DNA of 64,000 bases, taken from NCBI RefSeq assembly GCF_012927305.1, contig NZ_JABBGH010000002.1:868001-932000 (forward strand). The letters run 5' to 3'. The translations under genes and the position numbers were made by a program. This document shows positions 33,974 to 42,913 of this stretch, one piece after another. The DNA is from Hymenobacter polaris (GTDB taxonomy: Bacteria; Bacteroidota; Bacteroidia; Cytophagales; Hymenobacteraceae). The notes beneath the pieces are model-generated. The model was not told the DNA's origin and ran no database searches. It saw only the letters and a program-made list of their open reading frames with translations. Numbering within the stretch: the stretch's first letter is position 1; every line of letters starts with the position of its first letter.

Positions 33974-35446
33974 TTAATAACCTGGGTTTTGCGTGATGAG
34001 CGGGTTGGTGTTCAGCTCGGTTTGCGGAATGGGAAACACCAAGTAATTCTGGTTGGCCGCGCCCGTGAACTGCTGAATAATAGTGAGGGCCGTGACGGGG
34101 TGCGTGGCCGAGGGGTCGGCGATGGTGTGGCGGGCGTAGCGGGTAAGGTCCCACCAGCGCTCGCCCTCGAAGGCCAACTCCAGGCGGCGCTGGCGGTCAA
34201 TTTCGGCGCGCAGAGCTTGCTTGCTCAGCGCCTGCGTCGAGGCCAGCGTGAGGGCGGCCAGGCCGGCGCGCTGCCGCACCTGGTTGAGGGGCGAGAGGGC
34301 CGCGGCGGTGGGGCCGTTCAGCTCGTTGCTGGCTTCGGCGGCCGTCAGCAGGGTTTCGGCGTAGCGCAGCACGTAGGTGTTATCCACCGAGTTGAAGCCG
34401 TTGCCGATGCTGCGCCACTTGTACACGAAGGGTCCCTGGTCGTTGTTGTTGCTGCCGGTGCCAATAATCATGCTCACGTAGCTGCGGCCCACGCGGCTGC
34501 CGTTGCTGGCGTTCACCACCCCGCTGTTGGTCCAGCGGCGGTCGCCGTTGGCGCGGGTGGTGTCGGCGTAGGCAATCAGCTCGCTGGTGGGGATGTTGAA
34601 CTTCGGAAACGAGTAGGTAGCCAGCGGCGAGGGCAGCGACAGGTCGGGCACGATGTTGCCGCCGTCGCTATTGCCCGCAAACTGCACCTCGAAGAGCGAC
34701 TCGCTGCCCTTGTTCTCGGCCGGGTACAGGCTGTTGGGCGTTGTGTTCAGCGTCACGCCCGTTACGGCGTTGGCGGCGGCCAGGGCGGCGGCCCAGTTGC
34801 GGCGCGTCAGCTGCACGCGCGCCAGCAGGGCGCGGGCCGAGTTCTTGGTGGCGCGGTTGGCCTGGCTGCTGCTCATCCGCACAATAGCCTGCTGCAAGTC
34901 GCTCACCACCTGGTCATACACCTGGTCCTGGGTCGAGCGGGCGGTGTTTACGTCCGAGGGGGCGCCGCTTTCGCTGGGCTGCAGGCGCAGGGGCACCCCG
35001 CCGTAGGCCCGCGCCAGGTTGAAGTAGTAGAGCGCCCGCAAAAACTGGGCCTCGCCCACAATCTGGCTGCGGCGGGCGGTGTCCATGCTCACGGTGGGCA
35101 CGTACTTAATCACGACGTTGGCCCGGTTCACGCCCAAAAAATTGCTCTGGTACACATTGTTCACCTGGCTAGTGGTGGTGCTCCAAATAATTTTTTCCAA
35201 CGCGTTCACGTCGCCGTTAGTGGTGGTGCAGTTGTCGCTGGGCATCTCGCCCATCTCAATCTGGTCCTGGCCGTAGGAGCCCGTCTGCTGCAGGCCGTCG
35301 TACACGGCTGTGAGGCTAGCCTCCGCGTCGCTGGAAGTCTTAAAGAAGTTGTTGGGCGAAATAGTCCCTAGGGGCTGCTTGTCAAGGAAGTTGCAGCTCG
35401 CCAGCAGCGCAAGCGCGCCGAGCGCGGGTGATAGTAGCTTTTTCAT
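33974..35446 (-). CDS. susD: SusD/RagB family outer membrane lipoprotein
   Basis: The 490-residue protein has a lipoprotein signal (LGALALLASCNFLD, lipidated cysteine near residue 18) and the SusD fold: N-terminal TPR-like helices, TISPNNFFKTSSDAEASLTAVYDGL, and a C-terminal domain ending with WWDLTRYARHT and FPIPQTELNTNPLITQNPGY, the standard SusD C-terminal block. It caps the SusC channel and binds glycan at the surface. It follows susC with a 24-base gap and is clearly the same transcription unit. Specificity cannot be read from the sequence; the GH30/GH5 enzymes suggest a beta-glucan. Confidence 0.96.
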   Translation of the reverse strand: MKKLLSPALGALALLASCNFLDKQPLGTISPNNFFKTSSDAEASLTAVYDGLQQTGSYGQDQIEMGEMPSDNCTTTNGDVNALEKIIWSTTTSQVNNVYQSNFLGVNRANVVIKYVPTVSMDTARRSQIVGEAQFLRALYYFNLARAYGGVPLRLQPSESGAPSDVNTARSTQDQVYDQVVSDLQQAIVRMSSSQANRATKNSARALLARVQLTRRNWAAALAAANAVTGVTLNTTPNSLYPAENKGSESLFEVQFAGNSDGGNIVPDLSLPSPLATYSFPKFNIPTSELIAYADTTRANGDRRWTNSGVVNASNGSRVGRSYVSMIIGTGSNNNDQGPFVYKWRSIGNGFNSVDNTYVLRYAETLLTAAEASNELNGPTAAALSPLNQVRQRAGLAALTLASTQALSKQALRAEIDRQRRLELAFEGERWWDLTRYARHTIADPSATHPVTALTIIQQFTGAANQNYLVFPIPQTELNTNPLITQNPGY

Positions 35447-35470
35447 GGGGAATTCTAGGCTGGCTGAAGC

Positions 35471-38400
35471 TTAAAAAGTTGCGTTGAGGCCCACCGTGTA
35501 GGTGCGCGTCTGCGGGTACACGCCGTAGTCCACACCGGGGTTGGTGGTCGAGAAGGGATTGGCGCTTACCTCGGGGTCGTAGCCCAGGTAGTGGGTCCAG
35601 GTTATCAGGTTCTGGCCCGTCACGTACACCCGAATGTTGCTCAAAGCGGCCCGCTTGCTAATGCTCGTGGGGATGGTATAAGCCAGCGTCACGTTCTTGA
35701 GGCGCACGTAGGAGCCGTCTTCCAGCCAGCGGTTCGAGAAGCGGTTGTTGCCGGCCGGGTCGTAGCGCACCGGGCGCGGAATGTCGGTATTCGTGTTGGT
35801 GGGCGACCAGTGGTTGAGCACCCGCGTGGTTTGGTTGTTGGGGTCCGATTGCGACTCCAAAATCTGGCGCGTCTGGTTGTAAATCTCGTTGCCAAACTGG
35901 CCCTGAAAGAATACGCTCAGCTCCAGGCCCTTGTACGAGAAGTTATTGGTCACGCCTGCGAAGGCCTTGGGGTTGGGGTTGCCAATTATAACTCGGTCAC
36001 TATCGTTGATAACGCCGTCGTTGTTCACGTCCACGTATTTGACGTCGCCCGGCTGGGCCGCAACGCCGTAGTGTTTAGGCTCAGCAGTCGCCTCGGCAGT
36101 GGTCTGCACGATGCCGTTGGTGCGCAGCCCGTAAAATACCCCTAGGGGCTGCCCTGCCTGCGAAATCTGCGCGCCGCTGATGATGACGGTCGGCGCGGCT
36201 ACCCCATCGGCATTCACCCGAGTGCCTAAGTCACGAATCATGTTGCGGTTGCCGCTCACATTCAAGCTAGTCGTCCAGCCGAAGCTGCCTTCATTCGACT
36301 CAATATTGGTCGTACTCAAGCCAATCTCCAGACCTTTATTTTGAATGCTGCCCAGATTTTGTAGCACAGTGGGTGCCTGACCCAGGTTTGCCTGGGCACC
36401 GGTGCTTAGCGGAATGGGCACATTCAGCAGCAGGTCGCGGGTCTGCTTGTTGTACACGTCTACGTTCAGCGTCAGGCGGTTGCTAAACATCCCAATGTCG
36501 ATGCCGGCGTTGTACTGGTAGGTGGTTTCCCAGCGTAGGTCATTGTTGCCGATGGTGGTTTGGGTGGTGCCGCCCGCAATGCTAGAGCCGGTGCCCTGGT
36601 AGTTCGAGCCGGGGCCATACTGCGCAAAGCGCTGGTAGGTGTACACCTCCTGATTGCCGTTGGCCCCGAAGCTGGCACGCAGCTTCACGTCGCTCACGGT
36701 GTTGTTCTCCGGGAAGAAGCTTTCCTTCGAGATGCGCCAGGCCGCCGACGCCGCCGGGAAGTAGCCGAAGCGGTACTGATTGGCGAAGCGGCTGGTGCCG
36801 TCGGCGCGGGCACTTATTTGCAGCAAGTACTTACCATCGTAGTCGTAGTTGGCGCGGGCAAAGTAGCTGAGCAGCGACCACGAGTCGGCGTAGCTGTACG
36901 GGATGCCTACTACTGCCGTGCCGGCGCTCAGGTACGGTACGGCGTTGGAGTTGAAGCCCTGCACCGTGGCGCCCGCCGTGTTGCGGAACGACTCCTGCAT
37001 CGACTCGCCCCCTAGGAGGGTCAGGTGGTGCTTCTCGCCAAAGGTCGGGTTCCAGGTAATCGTGTTCTCGTTCAGCCAGATAACCTGGGTGTTGGCCGCC
37101 GTCTGGGCCCGGCCGCGGGTGCTGGGGTCGGCGTTGCTGGTGCCGGGGTAGTTGGTAGTCTGGAAGTAGTTCTCGCTTTGGTTGCGGAAGTCGATGCCCA
37201 GGTTCGAGCGCACCCGCAGGTTGGGCAGGATGTCAAACTCGCCGTAAATGTTGCCCACCGTCTGGTACACCACGGCCTGGTTGGTGGTTTCCAGCAGGTT
37301 ACCCACCGGGTTGTCCGACTGGTTGAAGGGGTTGGTGCCGTAGATGCCGCTGGGCTTGTAAATCGGGATGGTCGGTATCTGGGTCAGCACCCCCAGCACC
37401 GTGCCGCCGTTGGCCAGGGCTGCTTCCGAGCGCACCGAGCTGTTGGTGTGCGAGCGGCTCAAATTCAGGTTGGTGCCCACCCGGAAGCGCTTGCTCAGCT
37501 CCTGGGTCAGGTTCACCTTAAAGTTGTAGCGGTCGAAGCCCGAGTTGAGGCTGATGCCCTGCTGGTTGAAGTAGCCGCCGCTCACGTAGTAGCGCGTCTT
37601 CTCGGTGCCGCCGCTCACGTTGAGCTGGTAGTTCTGGATGTTGGCGCCGCGGTACACGGCGTCCTGCCAGTCGGTGTTGTAGGGGCCGGGGGCGGCGGGG
37701 TCGGGGCTAACGGGGTTGGTGGGGTCGGTGAAGGCCGGGGCCAGGCCCGCGTTAGTCTGAATCTGGTTGAACTCCGAAGCAAACTGCTGGGCGTTGAGCA
37801 CGTCGAGCTTCTTGCGCAGCATCTGCCGCCCGAAGTACGCCGTGAGGCCCACCTGCGCTGCGCCCACCTTGCCGCGCTTGGTCGTAATCACCACCACGCC
37901 GTTGGCGGCGCGCACGCCGTAGATGGCAGCAGCAGCCCCGTCTTTCAGCACGTCGATGCTCTCGATGTCGTCGGGGTTCAGCGTGTTGAGCGGGTTGATG
38001 CGCTGGTTGTTGGTCGTGATTTCCTGCTGGTAGTCGGGCACGATGGGCACCCCGTCAATCACGTACAGCGGCGAGGCATTCAGGTTGAGCGTAGCCGAGC
38101 CGCGGATGCGCAGGTTGATGCCGCCGCCGGGCGCGCCCGAGGGCGTCGTCACCTGCACGCCGGGCGCCTGGCCCTGCAAGGCCTGGTCGAAGCCCGCCAC
38201 GGGCTGGCGGGCCAGGGCCGCCCCGCCCACCGAGGCTACCGAGGTGCTCAGGTCCTGGCGGCTCTGGGTGCCGTAGCCCACTACCACTACCTCGTTCAGG
38301 GCCTGCTGGTCGTCGCTCAGGCGCACTTCCAGGGTGCTGGTAGGCCCGTTCAGCGGCGGCAGCTCCTGGGTGCGGTAGCCCACCGAGCTAAACACCAGCG

Positions 38401-38953
38401 TGGCGCCGTTGGACACGCTCAGCGTAAAGCGGCCGTCGGCGTCGGTGCTGGTGCCATTAGTAGTGCCTTTCACCAGCACCGTCACGCCGGGCAGGGGCTG
38501 GCCCTTATTATCAAGCACGCGGCCCGCCACCGGAATGTCTTGCGGGGCGGCAGCGGCCCTAGGGCCCGCGGCGCCAGCCTCGGCCCGGCTCGTTACCACA
38601 AAGTAGTTTTCGCGCAGCTCCTTGTACTGCAGGTTGGCTTGGGGCAGCACGGCGGCCAGCTTCTCGGCCAGCGAGCCGGCCGCGGGCTGGGCCCGCACGC
38701 GCTTATTGTCTACCAGCCGGCTCTCGTAAAAAATGGTGGCGTGGTACTCACGCTCCCACTGCTTGAGCAGCGCCTTGAGCTGCACCGACTCGGCGGCCGG
38801 GGCGGGGGCGGCGCTCTGGTACGAGGCATTGACGGCTAGCAGCTGCGCGGCGGCCGGGGCACTGTGTAGCTGCAACAGCAGCACGCTGCCCACGAGGCAG
38901 GCCGCAGGCCGCCGGTAGCGACCTAGGCCCAGGTTCGTAAGGGGTCCGTTCAT
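35471..38953 (-). CDS. susC: SusC/RagA TonB-linked outer membrane channel with STN domain
   Basis: The 1160-residue protein has a leader (to about residue 37), an STN domain (about 50-115, LKALLKQWEREYHATIFYE), a carboxypeptidase-regulatory-like domain (about 137-212, GRVLDNKGQPLPGVTVLVKG), the SusC plug with NEVVVVGYGTQ and a beta barrel ending YPQTRTYTVGLNATF. SusC imports oligosaccharides with SusD. The STN domain is the part that touches a FecR anti-sigma factor, so substrate import can switch on the sigma factor. The fecR gene lies just upstream (39004-40026), matching a cell-surface-signalling circuit. Confidence 0.96.
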   Translation of the reverse strand: MNGPLTNLGLGRYRRPAACLVGSVLLLQLHSAPAAAQLLAVNASYQSAAPAPAAESVQLKALLKQWEREYHATIFYESRLVDNKRVRAQPAAGSLAEKLAAVLPQANLQYKELRENYFVVTSRAEAGAAGPRAAAAPQDIPVAGRVLDNKGQPLPGVTVLVKGTTNGTSTDADGRFTLSVSNGATLVFSSVGYRTQELPPLNGPTSTLEVRLSDDQQALNEVVVVGYGTQSRQDLSTSVASVGGAALARQPVAGFDQALQGQAPGVQVTTPSGAPGGGINLRIRGSATLNLNASPLYVIDGVPIVPDYQQEITTNNQRINPLNTLNPDDIESIDVLKDGAAAAIYGVRAANGVVVITTKRGKVGAAQVGLTAYFGRQMLRKKLDVLNAQQFASEFNQIQTNAGLAPAFTDPTNPVSPDPAAPGPYNTDWQDAVYRGANIQNYQLNVSGGTEKTRYYVSGGYFNQQGISLNSGFDRYNFKVNLTQELSKRFRVGTNLNLSRSHTNSSVRSEAALANGGTVLGVLTQIPTIPIYKPSGIYGTNPFNQSDNPVGNLLETTNQAVVYQTVGNIYGEFDILPNLRVRSNLGIDFRNQSENYFQTTNYPGTSNADPSTRGRAQTAANTQVIWLNENTITWNPTFGEKHHLTLLGGESMQESFRNTAGATVQGFNSNAVPYLSAGTAVVGIPYSYADSWSLLSYFARANYDYDGKYLLQISARADGTSRFANQYRFGYFPAASAAWRISKESFFPENNTVSDVKLRASFGANGNQEVYTYQRFAQYGPGSNYQGTGSSIAGGTTQTTIGNNDLRWETTYQYNAGIDIGMFSNRLTLNVDVYNKQTRDLLLNVPIPLSTGAQANLGQAPTVLQNLGSIQNKGLEIGLSTTNIESNEGSFGWTTSLNVSGNRNMIRDLGTRVNADGVAAPTVIISGAQISQAGQPLGVFYGLRTNGIVQTTAEATAEPKHYGVAAQPGDVKYVDVNNDGVINDSDRVIIGNPNPKAFAGVTNNFSYKGLELSVFFQGQFGNEIYNQTRQILESQSDPNNQTTRVLNHWSPTNTNTDIPRPVRYDPAGNNRFSNRWLEDGSYVRLKNVTLAYTIPTSISKRAALSNIRVYVTGQNLITWTHYLGYDPEVSANPFSTTNPGVDYGVYPQTRTYTVGLNATF

Positions 38954-39003
38954 AAGTGAAAATGAAAGGGTGGGGGAAAGTGTAGAAGCAAAAAGGAGGA
39001 AGG

Positions 39004-40026
39004 TTATTCGGATAATACCAGGCGGTTGCCCTGCCGGGTGATGCGCAGGTGGAAGGTTTCTTCCAGGGCCTGCAGCAGCACGTCCAGCTCGCGCACGGGC
39101 ACGGTGCCCGTCACGCGGCGATTGTTCAGCTCGGGGGTAGTTACTTCCACGTCCAGGCCGTAGGTGTCGTGCAGGCGGGTGGCCAGCTCGGCAATGGTGG
39201 TTTCGTCCAGCACCAGCTCGGCGTCTTTCCAGGCGGCGTAGGGGGCGGTGTGCACCCGCTGGTGGGTTGTCACTACCGGGGCGGCGCCGGGCGTGGGGGC
39301 GTCCTGGGTTTCCACCAGCTCGCCGGGTTTCAACAGCACATCGGGCTGGCGGCGGTCGTCAAACTCCACGCGCACCTTGCCTTGCAGCAGCACCACGCGG
39401 GTTTGGGTGCGGCGGCGGGCCACCACAAACTGGGTGCCTAGCACCTCCACCTGCAAGCCCGCGTCGGTGTGCACCAAAAAGCGCTGGTTGTCGGCGGTGT
39501 GCTTAATGGCAAAGTAGCCCTCGCCTTGCAGCCACACCTCGCGGGGCTGGCCGGGCGCCCAGGCGGCGGCGTAGCGCAACTGCGAGTGCCCATTCAGCGT
39601 CACCTGCGAGCCGTCGCTCAGGCGCAGGGTGCGGGTTTGGCCGTAGGCGGTGCGGGTGGCCAGGGGCGCGGCGGGCGCCGGGCCGCGCTGGCTTTGGTAG
39701 AGCCAGCCGCCCGCGGCGACGGTGCCGGCCAGCGCCGCCGCGGCCGCCCAGCGCCGCCACGTGGCGGGCGGGGCCCGGTATGGAGCAACCGGGGGGGCTA
39801 GGCGGGGGTGCAGGCTGGTTAGCAGCGCATCGTAGTCGGGGTCGCCGGGCAGCGCGGCCAGGGGTAGCGTGGTCGCCAGCTCGTCCCAATGCTGCTGCAG
39901 CCAGTGCGTGGCCAGCAGCTGGTTGGCGGGTTGGCTGAGCCAGGCGCGGACGGCTTCGGCTTCGGCTGGGCTGGCCGTGCCGCGCGCGTAGGCTGCTACC
40001 AGGGCTTGGGTAACGGTAGGGGTCAT
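39004..40026 (-). CDS. FecR family anti-sigma factor
   Basis: The ATG at 40026 gives 340 residues; a longer frame from 40083 has no support. The N-terminal cytoplasmic part (about 1-85) should bind the sigma factor, and a membrane helix (WRRWAAAAALAGTVAAGGWL) lies near residue 90. The FecR domain follows (TRTLRLSDGSQVTLNGHSQLRY, then GYFAIKH and VLLQGKVRVEF), and a C-terminal STN-like domain (about 280-340, VRELDVLLQALEETFHLRI) contacts SusC. It receives the signal from the STN domain of SusC and controls the ECF factor at 41907-42521. Unusually, an SGNH hydrolase gene lies between sigma and anti-sigma. Confidence 0.93.
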   Translation of the reverse strand: MTPTVTQALVAAYARGTASPAEAEAVRAWLSQPANQLLATHWLQQHWDELATTLPLAALPGDPDYDALLTSLHPRLAPPVAPYRAPPATWRRWAAAAALAGTVAAGGWLYQSQRGPAPAAPLATRTAYGQTRTLRLSDGSQVTLNGHSQLRYAAAWAPGQPREVWLQGEGYFAIKHTADNQRFLVHTDAGLQVEVLGTQFVVARRRTQTRVVLLQGKVRVEFDDRRQPDVLLKPGELVETQDAPTPGAAPVVTTHQRVHTAPYAAWKDAELVLDETTIAELATRLHDTYGLDVEVTTPELNNRRVTGTVPVRELDVLLQALEETFHLRITRQGNRLVLSE

Positions 40027-40398
40027 AGCGTAGCGTTGAAGCAGCAAACTGATTAGAATCCCCGCCCGCAGGCCAGGTAACAATCGTTTGCAGTACTACA
40101 CTGCGCGCGCGCACTCCCCCTTAGCAGCCACCTTAGAAAAGTTGCCGCGTACTACTTATCTTATTGACTATCAAAAACAAAAAAAAGTGAGTAAGTAACT
40201 ACCTTTGTTTTAAGCCGCTCACTGTAATCCTTTGGTAGCATCTTTTGCCACTGTCTTTAAGAAGGCTCAACAGGCTAGAAAAAGACCCAGCGGTCCAGCC
40301 GAGCCGTGCCGCGCCGGCTCCCTAGCCCTAGGCTGCCATAAGTGCCCTAGGGTCTTGGCTAAAGAAAAAGCAGTTAGTCGGCTTGCTCTTGCGCCGGG
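40027..40398. other. 372-bp gap upstream of fecR
   Basis: This A/T-rich leader (40120-40260) probably carries the promoter of the fecR-susCD unit on the minus strand, but no clear -33/-7 pair could be found. A TACCTTTG on the plus strand at 40200 has no gene to serve. Near 40327 and 40345 are two CCTAGG copies 20 bases apart. No open frame of note was found. Confidence 0.5.
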
Positions 40399-41757
40399 CT
40401 AGCGCGCTGCCGGGCGTGCCGGCCGCCGGGCTGGCGAAGAAGACGCCCGCGGCCGCCGGGCAGGGGCCGCGGGCGGCAGTGGTTGGAGCCGGTTGGTGCT
40501 TTGAGCCAGGTTGCTCAGGGCGGCTTTGGGGCCGGCCAGGGGGGCGTACACTTCCAGGCTCGATTTTAGCAGCGAGTCGGCGGCCAGGGCGTGCACCTCC
40601 TCGGCGTTCATGCCGGCGCGGTAAAGCAGCCAGTTGCGGTACTTGCCGCCCGGCCGCGCCGGGTGGCCGCCTAGCGTAAGCTGGCGCAGTAGCAGCTTTT
40701 CGGGCAGGCTGCCCACGCGGGTGCTATCGAGGTAAAGCACGGTTTCGCCCCGCGCGTAGTAGTGCGTCAGCACCAGGTGGTGCCAGCGGGCCCCGGTGGC
40801 GCGCCCGGTGCTTGCCAAGCGCCCGCCCCTGGCCGAGGCGTAGGTGAGGGTACCTACCGCGTCGAGGTCCACAAAGCCCGTGCCCAGGCTGTCGGTCAGC
40901 GTCAGCAGCCGCCCCGCCGGGCCCGCCCCCCAAAAGCTAACCGCCTGCGTAAAGGCGTGCAGCCCCGCCTCGGGCACCACCCGCAGGGCAGCCCCAGGGG
41001 CTAGGGCCGTGCCGGAGCTGGGCTGCCAGCGCGGCACCGGCTTGCCCGCCCGCAGCGCGTCAAACAGCGAGGGCACAATGGCGCGGGCCAGCTCGGCGTG
41101 GCCGCGGTCGTTGGGGTGCAGCGCGTCGTCCCAGTAGCCGGGCGCCCAGTGGCCCTGGCCGTCGTCCACGGCCCCGAGCAGGTTCACGGTGGGCACCGTC
41201 CAGGCGTGCAGCAGCAAATTCATTTGCTTGGTGAACGCGTAGTCCTCGGGCGTGAAGTCGTTGCGGGTGTAGCAGTTCGTGATTACCGGCACCCGGCCGT
41301 CGGCCCGCGCCCGCGCCACCAGCGCCGCCAGGTTGCGCCCAAACTGCTCGAATATCGGCTGCCCGCCCCCGTGGATGCCCTCGTTGCCCAAACTCAGGGC
41401 CAGCACCACGTAGCGCCCGCGCTGGGGTAGCAAGTCGCGCCGCCAGCGGGCCGCCACCTTGCTGGTGTTGTCGCCCGGCACCGAGGCGTTGGCGCTCGTC
41501 CAGGCCCGGCCCAGGCCGGCCGCGTGGCGCTGCTGCAGCTCGGCAGTGTAGCGGCTGGTATAGCCATACTTGTTGGTAGCGCCCTGCCCATACGGCACCG
41601 ACGAGCCCAGGTACACGATTTTCAGCGCGTCGAGCGAGTCGGCCGCGGCGCCGAATGGCCGGGCGGTAGTGGCCGCGGCCGTGGGCCGGCCGGCTAGCCC
41701 TAGGGCAGTGAGGCCGAGCCCGGCCAGCAGCGTGTAAAGCGGGAGCTTGTGTAGCAT
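40399..41757 (-). CDS. Secreted SGNH/GDSL hydrolase with LamG-like C-terminal domain
   Basis: The ATG at 41757 gives 452 residues with a signal peptide (LHKLPLYTLLAGLGLTALGLAG). The SGNH core has block I IVYLGSSVPYGQGAT near residue 50, block II glycine in LGNEGIHGG, block III asparagine in TNCYTRNDF and block V DDALHPNDRGH around residue 220. The remaining C-terminal 230 residues contain WHHLVLTHYYARGETVLYLD, typical of LamG/concanavalin-A-like domains that bind sugars, then an Arg/Pro-rich tail. The predicted role is deacetylation or deacylation of a polysaccharide. The apparent frame continues upstream to 42315 but overlaps the sigma gene and is not real there. Confidence 0.83.
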   Translation of the reverse strand: MLHKLPLYTLLAGLGLTALGLAGRPTAAATTARPFGAAADSLDALKIVYLGSSVPYGQGATNKYGYTSRYTAELQQRHAAGLGRAWTSANASVPGDNTSKVAARWRRDLLPQRGRYVVLALSLGNEGIHGGGQPIFEQFGRNLAALVARARADGRVPVITNCYTRNDFTPEDYAFTKQMNLLLHAWTVPTVNLLGAVDDGQGHWAPGYWDDALHPNDRGHAELARAIVPSLFDALRAGKPVPRWQPSSGTALAPGAALRVVPEAGLHAFTQAVSFWGAGPAGRLLTLTDSLGTGFVDLDAVGTLTYASARGGRLASTGRATGARWHHLVLTHYYARGETVLYLDSTRVGSLPEKLLLRQLTLGGHPARPGGKYRNWLLYRAGMNAEEVHALAADSLLKSSLEVYAPLAGPKAALSNLAQSTNRLQPLPPAAPARRPRASSSPARRPARPAAR

Positions 41758-41906
41758 CGCAAGGAAAGCAAAGAAGAAACGCCGCAAAAGTGGGCGGCAA
41801 AAATTGAGGCAGCCCCGGCTGCTACCCGCCCCAGACCGCCCTAGGGGCCTGCCGGGGGGCAGCTGCCTAGGCCGGTTAGCAAACGCGGCGGCGCACGGCC
41901 AGCCAG

Positions 41907-42521
41907 CTAGCGCCCTAGCGTCAGCATCAGCAGCACGCCGATGACGCCCCCCCCGTGCAGCCGGAAATACGAGCGCAGCGTTTTTAGGGCCTGCATAATG
42001 TGCGTTTCCACGGTTTTGACGGACACACCCTGCCGCTCGGCAATCTCGGGGTAGGAGAGACCCTGCTGCCGGCTCAGCAAAAAAGCCTCGCGCTGCTTGG
42101 GCGGCAGCTTGTCGAGGGCGGCCAGGTAGAGCGCCTCCATTTCCTGGTACTCGGCTTCGTTGGCCACGCTGGGGCTGCTGGTAGCCGCCACCTGCCCGGC
42201 CAGGCGCAGCTGGTGCTGGTCGCGCCGCAGCTCGTTGAGGATGGCATGGTGCGCCACCGTAAACAGGTAGCCCTTCAGCGGCACGTCCTCGCGCAGCTGC
42301 CCGCGCTTTTCCCAAATCTTAATAAAGCATTCCTGCACAATCTCCTCGGCCGCCGCCCGCGACTTGAGGTAGCCAAACGCGAAGCGGTACACCAAGGCGC
42401 TGTAGTGCCGAAACAGGGCATCGAAAGCCCGTTGGTCGTCTTCTTTCAGACGGCGCAGGCAGTCGGGCTCCGAAAAGGCAGGCTTGGTTGGCAAGGTGGG
42501 GGAGAGGGGAGAAGCCAGCAA
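41907..42521 (-). CDS. ECF-type RNA polymerase sigma factor (Bacteroidota FecI-like)
   Basis: The 204-residue protein has sigma-70 region 2 (about residues 28-95: FDALFRHYSALVYRFAFGYL and AAEEIVQECFIKIW) and region 4 (about 135-185: LPPKQREAFLLSRQQGLSYPEIAERQGVSVKTVETH split over its helix-turn-helix). The start is TTG at 42521; a later in-frame start is possible. It directs RNA polymerase to the SusCD locus when FecR releases it. A TAnnTTTC -7-like element on the minus strand just ahead of the start suggests its own promoter. A hydrophobic C-terminal end (GVIGVLLMLTLGR) is unusual for the family. Confidence 0.93.
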   Translation of the reverse strand: MLASPLSPTLPTKPAFSEPDCLRRLKEDDQRAFDALFRHYSALVYRFAFGYLKSRAAAEEIVQECFIKIWEKRGQLREDVPLKGYLFTVAHHAILNELRRDQHQLRLAGQVAATSSPSVANEAEYQEMEALYLAALDKLPPKQREAFLLSRQQGLSYPEIAERQGVSVKTVETHIMQALKTLRSYFRLHGGGVIGVLLMLTLGR

Positions 42522-42806
42522 AACTTTTGCGGAAATTTAACGCAAATTTTGTGGAGACTGGTCACGCCCGCTGGCCTAGCCGCCACTAAGCGGCAAGGCG
42601 AAGTTGCGGGAGCTTCGGCGGGAGGCGGCGCCCGGCACTACCCGCCGGGTAAATACATTTTTGCAACATAGTTGCTGATAAAAATTATTTTTACTGGCCC
42701 AGTTTTTTGGCGTCCTGCCAGCCTCAAATGCACCTTCTATGGCCTGTTAAAATAAAGCAACATTGTTGCATAAGAGCTAAAACAAGCGTTTCTAAGCTGT
42801 TTGAGC
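42522..42806. other. Divergent region between the sigma gene and the dcw cluster
   Basis: The region has a GC-rich part (42560-42655) and A/T-rich flanks. On the minus strand TAAATTTC (around 42534-42541) is a fair -7 for the sigma gene. Nothing else was recognised until the MraZ box at 42819. Confidence 0.4.
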
Positions 42807-42818
42807 GGTTTTGGGAGT

Positions 42819-42848
42819 GTGGTAGAAAGTGGTAAAAGGTGGTGGCTT
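42819..42848 (+). promoter_or_regulatory. MraZ box: three 10-bp direct repeats GTGGT
   Basis: GTGGTAGAAA, GTGGTAAAAG and GTGGTGGCTT follow each other at an exact 10-base step, about 65-95 bases before mraZ. MraZ binds such repeats (TGGGN in Escherichia, AAAGTGG-like in Mollicutes) with a 10-bp period and regulates its own operon, so this is very likely the MraZ operator of the dcw cluster. Confidence 0.8.
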
Positions 42849-42863
42849 TTCTGGCAAGGCTTG

Positions 42864-42871
42864 TAATTTTG
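42864..42871 (+). promoter_or_regulatory. dcw operon promoter, -7 element
   Basis: TAATTTTG is a full match to the Bacteroidota -7 consensus TAnnTTTG. It lies 15 bases after the MraZ box and 42 bases before the mraZ ATG, so MraZ bound at the box would cover the -33 region. No distinct TTTG -33 is visible. Confidence 0.6.
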
Positions 42872-42913
42872 TAGCCTATCGGCCCGCCCTAGGCCCCGCT
42901 CTCTCACCCAACC

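Noticed and set aside
37025-38839. Long plus-strand open frame (about 600 codons) opposite susC
   Set aside because: It is antisense to a clear SusC gene; the product is rich in Val, Gly, His and Arg with no domain. High GC makes such shadow frames common here, as at 5136-6200, 33926-35371 and 45265-46452.
40200-40207. TACCTTTG, a perfect Bacteroidota -7 match on the plus strand
   Set aside because: No plus-strand gene follows, and the neighbouring genes all run on the minus strand, so it is probably chance.
41758-42315. N-terminal extension of the SGNH hydrolase frame
   Set aside because: The extra 186 codons overlap the sigma factor gene and precede the signal peptide at the ATG at 41757.
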